DNA of 64,000 nucleotides from Rahnella rivi (lineage in GTDB: Bacteria > Pseudomonadota > Gammaproteobacteria > Enterobacterales > Enterobacteriaceae): contig NZ_JAFMOX010000063.1 in NCBI RefSeq assembly GCF_019049655.1, positions 1-64,000 of the forward strand. Direction: 5' to 3'. Made by a program: the position numbers and the translations under genes. Within the stretch, counting starts at the first letter, position 1. The number at the start of each line of letters is the position of its first letter. The notes below the pieces were generated by a model. That model made no database searches. It had not been told where the DNA came from and saw only the letters and a program-made list of their open reading frames with translations. Below are positions 39,001-51,000 of this stretch, one piece after another.

Positions 39001-42000
39001 CTGACGGTGTAAGTGCCGTCAGTGATCGCCCCCGCGTCTGCCGCTGGCACGGTGGTGTTCCAGGTACCGTCCGCCGCCACGTCGGCGGTGTAGGTTTTAC
39101 CGTTAAGGGTAATCGTCACCTGCTGACCGGCTTCCGCGTTTGTTGTCCCGCTCACTACCACGTCTGCGCCCGCTTCCGCGCTGTTCAGTACGTTGTCACC
39201 GGCGAGGGTGTCGATGGTCAGCGTTGGCGCGGAAGCATCCACTTCTGCGGTATTCGCCGCGCTGGCGCTGTTGCCCGCCGCATTAGTCACGCTGACGGTC
39301 GCCGTGGCGTCGCCGTCTTTCAGCGCCGCCATGTCTGCCGCCGGAACGGTCACACTCCAGCTGCCGTCGTCGGCCACTTTGGCGGTGTAAATGTGACCGG
39401 CAAAGTTAACGGTCACGTCGCGACCGGCTTCGACGTTTTGCGTTGTGCCGCTCAGCGTCAGGTCTGCCGCCTTCTCCGCCGCGTTGATGATGTCGTCCAC
39501 CGCGATGGTATCGACGGTGATCGCCACGCTGCTCAGATCAACGGTGATGTTTTGCGTGATGGTCACCGGGTTACCTGAGGCGTCCGCGCCGCTGACGGTG
39601 ATTGCCAGAGAGCCCGCAGGCCAGTTCGCCACGTCCGCTGCCGGGATTGCCGCCGACCAGCTGCCGTTGGCCTGTACGCTTGCGGAGTAATCCACGCCGT
39701 TCACGGTTACGGTCACAGTGCTGTTCGGTTCGAGATCGGTGCTGGTGCCGCTGATGATCTGGTTTTGGTTAATTTCGATGCTGTTGACGATGTCGTCACC
39801 GGCCACGGTATCCAGACGCAGGCCCGGCAGATTGGCGTCGATGGCGATATCGCGCTCATTCGAGCCAGTATTTCCATACTGGTTGGTCACGCTGGCGCTG
39901 ACGGTCAGCTCACCGTCGCCGAACCCTTGCAGGTCAGCCGATGGCACGCTGACGCTCCAGCTCAGATCTGCCTGCACGTTAGCTTCATAGGTTTTGCCGC
40001 CGAGCGTGATGGTGACAGTGTCACCCTCTGCCGCGTTGGTGACGCGGCCGCTCAGGGTCTGATCCGCCGCTGCTTCGGCAGCGTTGATCACATCGTCGCC
40101 CGCCACAGCATTGATGATCACGGATGGCAGCGAAGTATCGACCAGCAGGTTTGCGCTTTCGGTGATGTTGTTGCCGATAGCGCTGTTGGCGCTGGCAGTC
40201 ACGCTGTAGTTCGCTTCGCCCAGTGCCGCCAGTGCGCTGGCCGGAACCGTCAGGCTCCAGACGCCCGCCGCAATCTGCGCGGTATAAGTCACGCCGTTCA
40301 GCGTCACGGTAACCTGCGTGCCTTCGCTCAGGTTGGTGCCGGTGCCGGAAATCGTCAGGTCTTCACCTTTTTCAATGGCATTCAGCACGTTGTCCTGCGA
40401 AATCGCATCAATGCTCAGGCCCGGCAGGCCGGTGTCGACGGTGACATCATGCGTCTGAGAACCGGTGTTGCCTGCGCTGTCGGTGATGCTGACGCTGACG
40501 GTGTAAGTGCCGTCAGAAATCCCGCTGATCACGCTGGCCGGTACGCCGACGCTCCAGTTGCCGCTGGCATCCACCACGGTGGTGTAGGTGTTGCCGTCAA
40601 TCACCACTGTCACGGTGTTACCGCTGACCGTGCCGGTGCTGCCGCCGCTGATCACCTGCGCCTGAGCATGTTCGCTGAGGTTAATGACATCGTCACCGGC
40701 GATAGTGTTGATGGTCACCACCGGCGCGGTCACGTCCACCAGCAGCGAGCCGGTCGCGCCGGTGGTGTTACCGGCAACGTCGCTGACGCTGGCGCTGACG
40801 GTGTAAGTGCCGTCTGTGATCGCGCCCGCGTCCGCCGCTGGCACCGTGGTGCGCCAGGTGCCGTCTGCCGCCACGTCGGCGGTGTAGGTTTTTCCGTTAA
40901 GGGTAATCGTCACCTGCTGACCGGCTTCGGCGTTTGTTGTCCCGCTCACCACCACGTCTGCGCCCGCTTCGGCGCTGTTGAGCACGTTGTCACCGGCGAG
41001 GGTGTCGATGGTCAGCGTTGGCGCGGCGGTGTCTACTTCTACAGTATTCGCCGCGCTGGCGCTGTTGCCCGCCAGATTGGTGACGCTCACGGAAACGGTG
41101 GCGTCGCCGTCTTTCAGCGCAGCCATGTCTGCCGCCGGAACGGTCACGCTCCAGCTGCCGTCCTGTTGTACGGTAGTGGTATAAGTGTGCCCCGCAAAGT
41201 TGACGGTCACGTCGCGACCGGCCTCAACGTTTTGCGTTGCGCCGCTCAGCGTCAGGTCTGCCGCTTTCTCCGCCGCATTGATGATGTCATCAACCGCAAT
41301 GGTATCGACGCTGATCGCCACGCTGCTCAGATCAACGGTGATGTTTTGCGTGATGGTCACCGGATTGCCGGAGGCGTCCGCGCCGCTGACGGTAATCGCC
41401 AGCGGGCCCGCAGGCCAGTTCGCCACGTCCGCTGCCGGAATGGCCGCTGACCAGCTGCCGTTGGCCTTCACGCTGGCAGAATAATCCACGCCGTTCACGG
41501 TCACCGTCACAGTGCTGTTCGGTTCGAGATCGGTGCTGGTGCCGCTGATGATCTGGTTTTGTTGAATTTCAATGCTGTTGACGATGTCGTCGCCGGCCAC
41601 GGTATCCAGACGCAGGCCCGGCAGATTGGCGTCGATGGCGATTTCACGCTCATTCGAGCCGGTGTTGCCGTGCTGGTTGGTCACGCTGGCGCTGACGGTC
41701 AGGTCGCCGTCGCCGAACCCTTGCAGGTCATCGGATGGCACGCTGACGCTCCAGCTCAGATCGGCCTGCACGTTGGCTTCGTAGGTTTTGCCGCCGAGCG
41801 TGATGGTGACTGTGTCGCCCTCTGCCGCGTTGGTGACCCGGCCGCTCAGGGTCTGGTCTGCCGCTGCTTCGGCAGCGTTGATCACATCGTCGCCCGCCAC
41901 CGCATTGATGATCACGGATGGCAGCGAAGTATCGACCAGCACGTTGTGCGTGGTGCTGCCGGTGTTGCCCGCCGCGTCGGTGCTGGAAGCGTTCAGCGTG

Positions 42001-45000
42001 TAGTTCGCTTCGCCGAGGTTTGCGACATCAGTTGCCGGAACGTCCAGCGTCCAGACGCCGCCGCTGACCTGGGTGCTGTACTCTTTGCCGTTAAGGGTCA
42101 GGGTGACGGTTGAGCCGTCGGCACCGTCGCTGGTGCCGCTGACGGTCAGCGCCTCACCTTTTTCAATGGCGTTGATCACGTCGTCGGAGGCCACGGTGTT
42201 GATGGTCAGCACCGGTGCAGCGGTATCCACCGTGACGTCGTGCGTGACGGAACCCGGATTGCCCGCCGCGTCTTTCGCGCTGGCAGTGATGGTGTAGCCG
42301 GTATCATTCAGGGTGCTGACCACAGACGCCGGAACGCCGACGCTCCAGTTGCCGTTCGCATCCACCGCGGCGGTGTAGCTGTGGCCGTCGATCTCAACCG
42401 TCACCAGCCCGCCCGCAGGCACGCCGGTGCTGCCGCCGGTGATCATCAGGTTTTGCTGATGCTCCTGCGCGTTGATCACGTCGTCGGAGGCCACGGTATT
42501 GATGGTCAGCGTTGGCGCGGTCACGTCCACCAGCAGCGATCCGGTCGCGCCGGTGGTGTTACCGGCAACGTCGCTGACGCTGGCGCTGACGGTGTAGGTG
42601 CCGTCGGTGATCGCCCCCGCGTCTGCCGCCGGCACCGTGGTGTTCCAGGTACCGTCTGCCGCTACTTCCGCGGTGTAGGTTTTGCCGTTAAGGGTAATCG
42701 TCACCTGCTGACCGGCTTCGGCGGTTGTCGTCCCGCTCAATACCACGTCTGCGCCCGCTTCCGCGCTGTTCAGTACGTTGTCACCGGCGATCACGTTAAG
42801 GCTTAGCGTTGGCGCGGCGGTGTCTACTTCCACAGTATTCGCCGCGCTGGCGCTGTTGCCTGCCAGATTGGTGACGCTCACGGAAACGGTGGCGTCGCCG
42901 TCTTTCAGCGCAGCCATGTCTGCCGCCGGAACGGTCACGCTCCAGCTGCCGTCGTCGGCCACTTTGGCGGTGTAGGTATGACCGGCGAAAATCACCGTGA
43001 CATTCTGACCGGCTTCAACGTTTTGCGTCGTGCCGTTCAGGGTCAGGTCTGCCGCTTTTTCCGCCGCGTTGAGGATGTTGTCGGTGGTGACGGTGTCGAT
43101 GGCAATCGCCACACCGGTCAGATCCACCGTGATGTTGTCAGAAATGGTGACATTGTTTCCGGCTGAGCTGGTGCCGCTGACGGAAACCGTCAGTGCGCCC
43201 GCAGGCCAGTTCGCCACGTCTGCCGCCGGAACGGCCGCATTCCAGCTGCCGCTGGCACTCACATTCGCCCGATACTCCACGCCGTTGACCGTCACGATCA
43301 CCGTGCTGCCTTCGGCGATACCGGTGCTGGTGCCGCTGATGATCTGGTTCTGGTTAATTTCAATGCTGTTGACGATATCGTCACCGGCAATGGTATCAAT
43401 GCGTAAACCGGGGATCGCCGCGTCGATGGCAATATCACGCTCACCGGAACCGGTGTTGCCGCTGAGATTGGTCACCGTTGCGGAAACCGTCAGCGCGCCG
43501 TCGCCCATTGCGGCGAGATCGGCAGCCGGAACGGTCAGGCTCCAGGTCAGGTCAGTTTGTACCTCGGCGTGGTACGTCTTGCCGCCCACGGTGACCACCA
43601 CCTGTTGCCCCGCTTCCGCATGGAGCACGCTGCCGCTGATCACCTGATCGGCGGTCACTTCGCTGGCGTTGATCACGTCATCACCGGCCACCACGTTGAT
43701 GGTCACGGCCGGGCTGTCAGAAGAGGTTTGCAGCCCTTTGCTGACTGAACCGCTGTTGCCGTACTCGTCGGTGCCGCGCACGCTCACCTGATACAACGCC
43801 TGTCCGAGGTTCGCCAGATCGCTGGCCGGAACGTCCGCACTCCACGCGCCGTTGGTCACGGTGCCCTGATAGTCCAGACCGTTAAGCGTGACGATAACCT
43901 GGGTGCCATCCGCCAGACCGGACACCGTACCGGTGATGGTCAGGGTGGTGAGCGCTTCGGTGGCATTAAGGATGTTGTCGCCACCGGCCATGTCATTGAT
44001 GGTAAATACCGGCGCGGTCGTTTCAACGGTCACATCGCGGTTTGCAGAACCCGTGTTCCCGGCCACGTCCGTCGCCTGTGCGGTGATGGTGTAGCTGCCG
44101 TCGTTCAGACCGCTGATCACGTCCGCCGGAACGCCGACGCTCCAGTTGCCTCTGGCGTCGCTGACCGTACGGTAATCGACGTTATTGATGGTGACGATAA
44201 CAACGCTGCCTGCCTCCACGCCGGAGACGGTGCCGCTGATCACCTGCGCCTGTGCATGTTCGCTGCTATTAATGACGTTATCGCCCGCGACGGTGTTGAT
44301 GGTCACGACCGGCGCGGTGAGATCTACCTGCGCGGTGCCTGTTGCCGATGCCGGGTTGCCCGCGATATCGCTGACCGAGGCGTTGAGGGTGTAGCTGCCA
44401 TCGCCCAGGCCGGAGAACACAGTGCCCGGTACGGTGGTGGTCCAGGTGCCGTCTGCGGCAACCTGCGCAAGATAGGTATTGCCGCCGAGCGTAATGGTGA
44501 CGGTCTGCCCGGCTTCAGCGGTGCTGGTGCCGGTCAGCGTGACGTCTGCATTGCCCGAAACGGCGGTCAGCACGTCGCTGCTGGTGACGGTATTAATGGT
44601 CACCACCGGCGCGGAAGCATCCACTTCTGCGGTATTCGCCGCGCTGGCGCTGTTGCCTGCCGCGTTGGTCACGCTGGCGGTCGCCGTGGCGTCGCCGTCT
44701 TTCAGCGCCGCCATGTCTGCCGCCGGAACGGTCACGCTCCATCTGCCGTCGTCGGCCACTTTGGCCGTGTAAGTGTGACCGGCAAAGTTGACGGTCACGT
44801 CGCGACCGGCCTCGACGTTTTGCGTGGTGCCGCTCAGGGTCAGGTCTGCCGCTTTCTCCGCCGCGTTGATGATGTCGTCCACCGCGATGGTATCGACGCT
44901 GATCGCCACGCTGCTCAGATCAACGGTGATGTTTTGCGTAATGGTCACCGGATTGCCGGAAGCGTCCGCGCCGCTGACGGTGATTGCCAGCGGGCCCGCA

Positions 45001-48000
45001 GGCCAGTTCGCCACGTCCGCTGCCGGAATGGCCGCCGACCAGCTGCCGTTGGCCTTCACGCTGGCAGAATAATCCACGCCGTTCACGGTCACCGTCACAG
45101 TGCTGTTCGGTTCGAGATCGGTGCTGGTGCCGCTGATGATCTGGTTTTGGGTAATTTCGATGCTGTTGACGATATCATCACCGGCCACGGTATCCAGACG
45201 CAGGCCCGGCAGGTTGGCGTCGATGGCGATATCGCGCTCATTTGACCCGGTGTTGCCGTGCTGGTTGGTCACGCTGGCGCTGATGGTCAGGCCGCCGTCG
45301 CCGAACCCTTGCAGGTCAGCCGATGGCACGCTGACGCTCCAGCTCAGATCTGCCTGGACTTTGGCTTCATACGTTTTGCCGCCGAGCGTAATGGTGACAG
45401 TGTCACCCTCTGCCGCGTTGGTGACGCGGCCGCTCAGGGTCTGGTCTGCCGCCGCTTCGGCGGCGTTGATCACGTCGTCGCCCGCCACCGCATTGATGGT
45501 GACGGATGGCAGCGAAGTATCGACCAGCACGTTGTGCGTGGTGCTGCCGGTGTTGCCCGCCGCGTCGGTGCTGGAGGCGTTCAGCGTGTAGTTTGCTTCG
45601 CCAAGGTTTGCGACATCAGTTGCCGGAACGTCCAGCGTCCAGACGCCGCCGCTGACCTGGGTGCTGTACTCTTTGCCGTTGAGAGTCAGGGTGACGGTTG
45701 AGCCGTCCGCACCGTCGCTGGTGCCGCTGACGGTGAGGGCTTCGCCTTTTTCGATGGCGTTGATCACGTCGTCGGAGGCGACGGTGTTGATGGTCAGCGC
45801 CGGAGAAACGGTATCAACCGTAACGCCGTGCGTGACGGAACCCGGATTGCCCGCCGCGTCTTGCGCGCTGGCGGTGATGGTGTAGCCGGTATCGTTCAGG
45901 GTGCTGACCACAGAGGCCGGAACGCCGACGCTCCAGTTGCCCGACGCATCCACCGCGGCGGTGTAGCTGTGGCCGTCAATTTCAACCGTCACCAGCCCGC
46001 CCGCAGGCACGCCGGTGCTGCCGCCGGTGATCATCAGGTTTTGCTGATGCTCCTGCGCGTTGATCACGTCGTCGGCGGCCACGGTATTGATGGTCAGCGT
46101 TGGCGCGGTCACGTCCACCAGCAGCGAGCCGGTTGCGCCGGTGGTGTTACCGGCGATATCGCTGACGCTGGCGCTGACGGTGTAAGTGCCGTCAGTGATG
46201 GCGCCTGCGTCTGCCGCTGGCACCGTGGTGTTCCAGGTGCCGTCTGCCGCGACTTCCGCGGTGTAGGTTTTGCCGTTAAGGGTAATCGTCACCTGCTGAC
46301 CGGCTTCGGCGGTTGTCGTCCCGCTCACTACCACGTCTGCGCCCGCTTCCGCACTGTTGAGTACGTTGTCACCGGCGAGGGTGTCGATGGTCAGCGTTGG
46401 CGCGGAAGCATCCACTTCCGCGGTATTCGCCGCGCTGGCGCTGTTGCCTGCCGCGTTGGTCACGCTGGCGGTCGCCGTGGCGTCGCCGTCTTTTAGCGCG
46501 GCCATGTCCGCTGCCGGAACGGTGACGCTCCAGCTGCCGTCCTGTTGTACGGTAGTGGTGTAAGTGTGCCCCGCAAAGTTAACGGTCACGTCGCGACCAG
46601 CCTCGACGTTTTGCGTTGTGCCGCTCAGGGTCAGGTCTGCCGCTTTCTCCGCCGCGTTGATGATGTCGTCCACCGCGATGGTATCGACGGTGATCGCCAC
46701 GCTGCTCAGATCAACGGTGACGTTTTGCGTGATACTCACCGGATTGCCGGAAGCGTCCGCGCCGCTGACGGTGATCGCCAGCGGGCCCGCAGGCCAGTTC
46801 GCCACGTCCGCAGCAGGGATTGCCGCCGACCAGCTGCCGTTGGCCTTCACGCTTGCAGAATAATCCACGCCGTTCACGGTCACCGTCACAGTGCTGTTCG
46901 GTTCGAGATCGGTGCTGGTGCCGCTGATGATCTGGTTTTGCTGGATTTCGATGCTGTTGACGATGTCGTCACCGGCCACGGTATCCAGACGCAGGCCCGG
47001 CAGGTTGGCGTCGATGGCGATATCGCGCTCGCCGTTGCCGGTATTTCCATGCTGGTTGGTCACGCTGGCGCTGACGGTCAGGTCACCGTCGCCGAACCCT
47101 TGCAGGTCAGCCGATGGCACGCTGACGCTCCAGCTCAGATCTGCCTGGACTTTGGCTTCGTAGGTTTTGCCGCCGAGTGTAATGGTGACAGTGTCACCCT
47201 CTGATGCGTTGGTGACGCGGCCGCTCAGGGTCTGATCCGCCGCCGCTTCGGCTGCGTTGATCACGTCATCGCCCGCCACCGCATTGATGATCACGGATGG
47301 CAGCGAGGTATCGACAAGCACGTTATGCGTGGTGCTGCCGGTGTTCCCCGCCGCGTCGGTGCTGGAGGCGTTCAGCGTGTAGTTCGCTTCGCCGAGGTTT
47401 GCGATATCAGTTGCCGGAACGTCGAGCGTCCAGACGCCGCCGCTGACCTGGGTGCTGTACGCTTTGCCGTTGAGAGTCAGGGTAACGGTTGAACCGTCAG
47501 CGCCGTCGCTGGTGCCGCTGACGGTGAGGGCTTCGCCTTTTTCGATGGCGTTGATCACGTCGTCAGAGGCGACGGTGTTGATGGTCAGCACCGGTGCAGC
47601 GGTATCCACCGTGACGTCGTGCGTGACGGAGCCCGAATTGCCCGCCGCGTCTTTCACGCTGGCGGTGATGGTGTAGCCGGTATCGTTCAGGGTGCTGACC
47701 ACAGAGGCCGGAACGCCGACGCTCCAGTTACCGTTCGCATCAACCGCGGCGGTGTAGCTGTGGCCGTCGATTTCAACCGTCACCAGCCCGCCCGCAGGCA
47801 CGCCGGTGCTGCCGCCAGTGATCATCAGGTTTTGCTGATGCTCCTGCGCGTTGATCACGTCGTCAGCAGCCACGGTGTTGATGGTCAGCGTTGGCGCGGT
47901 GACATCCACCAGCAATGAGCCGGTCGCGCCGGTGGTGTTACCGGCGATATCGCTGACGCTGGCGCTGACGGTGTAAGTGCCGTCGGTGATGGCGCCTGCG

Positions 48001-51000
48001 TCTGCCGCTGGCACCGTGGTGTTCCAGGTGCCGTCTGCCGCGACTTCCGCGTTGTAGGTTTTGCCGTTAAGGGTAATCGTCACCTGCTGACCGGGTTCGG
48101 CGGTTGTCGTCCCGCTCAATACCACGTCTGCGCCCGCTTCCGCGCTGTTGAGCACGTTGTCACCGGCGATCACGTTAAGGCTCAGCGTTGGCGCGGCGGT
48201 GTCTACCGTCAGTTCCTGCGCCGCGCTGGCGTTATTGCCCGCGACGTTGGTCACGCTGACGCTCATGTTAGTGTCGCCATCTTTCAGATTTCTGATGTCC
48301 GCCGCCGCAACGGTGACGCTCCAGCTGCCGTCCGCCTGCACCGTCGTCTGATAGGTGCCGCCCGCGAAATTCACCGTCACCTGCTGACCGGCTTCGACAT
48401 TTTGCGTGGTGCCGCTCAGCGTGACATCTGCCGCTTTTTCCGCGGCATTGAGGATGTTGTCCAGCGCGATGGTGTCGATGGCAATCGCCACGCTGCTGAG
48501 ATCAACGGTGATATTGTTGGCAATGCTGACGCTGTTGCCCGACGTGCTGGAGCCGGTCACGCTGATGTTCAGCTCGCCCGCTGGCCAGTTCGCCACGTCT
48601 GCCGCCGGAATGGCCGCAGACCAGCTGCCGCTGGCGCTCACATTCGCCCGATACTCCACGCCGTTGACCGTCACGATCACCGTACTGCCTTCGGCAATGC
48701 CGGTGCTGGTACCGCTGATGATCTGGTTTTGCTGGATTTCAATGCTGTTGACGATGTCATCGCCCGCAACGGTATCTATGCGCAAGCCCGGCAGACTGGC
48801 GTCGATGATGATTTCGCGCTCGCCGTTGCCGGTGTTGCCGTGCTGGTTGGTCACTGACGCGCTGACGGTAAGATTTCCGTCGCCAAGCGCCTGCCAGTCT
48901 GCCGCTGGCACGCTGACGCTCCAGCTCAGGTCGTCTGCGACGGTGGTCTGATAAGTGTGGCCGCCCACGGTGACGAGCACGGTATCGCCCGCCGCCGCAT
49001 AGGTGACTTTCCCGCTGAGGATCTGGTCAGCGGTGATTTCTGTGGCGTTGATGATGTCATCGCCCGCGGTGACGTTCACCGTGACCTGCGGCAGCGCGGA
49101 ATCCACCTGCACCTGATGCGATGCGCTACCGGTGTTGCCGGCCGCGTCGGTGCTGACGACCGTCAGGGTGTAATGGGCTTCGCCGAGTTTTGCCACATCG
49201 GACGCCGGAATGCTGACTGACCATTGGCCGCCGCTGACGCGGGTGGTGTAATCCACACCGTTGAGCGTCAGGGTGACGGAGGTGCCATCCGGGCTGCTGC
49301 TGGTGCCGGTGACGGCCAGCGCTGCGCCTTTGGCTTCGGCGTTGATCACGTTTTCAATCGCGACGGTATCGATGGTCAGTTCCGGCAAATCGGAAGACAG
49401 TACGAGGGTCGAGGTCTGGTTGCCGGTATTGCCTGCTTTGTCGGTGATGCTGACGCTGACATCGTGGCTGCCGTCCGCCAGTGAACTGAACACGGACGCC
49501 GGTAAACCGATGCTCCATGAGCCATCCGCTGCCAGCGTTGTGGTGTAGGTCTGGCCGTTGATGATCAGCGTGACGGTGTCGCCTGCTTCCCCGCCAGTGC
49601 TGGTGCCGCTGACGATGTGCGCCTGCATTTGCTCCGCACTGTTAAGGATGTTGTCACCGGCGATGGTATCGATGGTGACGACCGGCACGGTGGTGTCTAC
49701 GCGGAAATCATGCGTGGTGGAAGTGCTGTTGCCCGCCGCATCGCTGACGCTGGCGCTGAGGGTGACGTTGCCGTTAGCCAGTGCGCCTGCCTGCGCGGCC
49801 GGAACGCTCACGGACCAGTTGCCGTCTGCGCCAACGGTCGTGGTGTAGGTCTGGCCGTTCAGGTTAAGAGTGACGGTCTGACCGGCACCGGCATCCGAGG
49901 TGCCGCTGAGGATCAGGTCGCTGCCCGCTTCCGCCGCATTAAGAATATCATCGCCCGCCAGCGTGCCGATGGTCAGCGACGGAGGGTGCGTATCCACCGT
50001 CAGCGTTGAGGCGGAGGTGATGTTGTTACCGGCGCGATCCACGCCGCTGACCTGCACGGTATGAACGCCGTCAGCCAGAGCCTGCGCGTCTGCCGCCGGC
50101 ACCTGCACGGACCAGGAGCCGTCTGCACCCACGGTGGTCTGCCAGCTTGAGCCATTAAGGGAAACGGTCACCGTGGTGCCCGCCGCCAGGTTTTCGCTTT
50201 TACCGGAAAGCGTCACGTCGCTGCCTGCTTCGGCAGCGTTGAGCACGTTATCGCCCGCCATGGTATCGATGCTCAGGGAGGCTTTAGCCGTGACAATGGT
50301 CAGGGTGATGGAGCCTGCGCTGGTGGTGGAACCGTTGCTTTCCTGTACCACCATGTAGGTATGCGAACCGGCAGACTGCGCGGCCAGTTGTGCCGTCCAC
50401 TGCCCGTTTGCGTCAACCACGGTGGTGGCAATGATGTTACCGCTGGCATCCACAATGGCGATATCTGCCCCCGGATACCCGGTGCCGGTGAAGGTCGGAC
50501 GCGTGTCGTCGGTCACCGCCTGATTCGCCAGAATGCCCTGGCTGTCGCCCTGCGTGTCGGTCACGAGGAACGTCGGCTGTGCCACTTCGACATCTTTGGT
50601 GTTATCAATGACCCTGGTTTTTTCGTCGGTGCCGCCGCTGTGACCCAGCAACGCGCCCGCCGCGCCCGCGCCCAGCACACCGGCCAGCAGGTACGGCCAT
50701 TCCACGGTCACTTCTGCCGTGCTGAGCATTAAGCTGCTCATGTCCGCCAGCGGGGTTTCCACCGCGGTGAGGGTAAATACCGGCGTATCATGAGGGGCAG
50801 TGGCGTCGGTGAAATTCACCTCGGTCATCTGCTGATTTTCATCCTGAAAGACCAGTTTATTCTCGTCTTTATCACCTATATTCTCGAAATATCCTACACA
50901 GCGAATAACCGAACCATCCTGCATATGAATAATCAGATCATTGCCGCTGCGTTCATAGCTGGCGACATTTTTCACTGCGTCATGAATAACGACCACACCG

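Noticed and set aside
37680..39578. CRISPR-like regular spacing of near-identical sequence
   Set aside because: The periodicity of about 300 bp and 1794 bp is that of protein modules in one open frame, far too long for CRISPR repeats, and there are no unique short spacers or cas genes.
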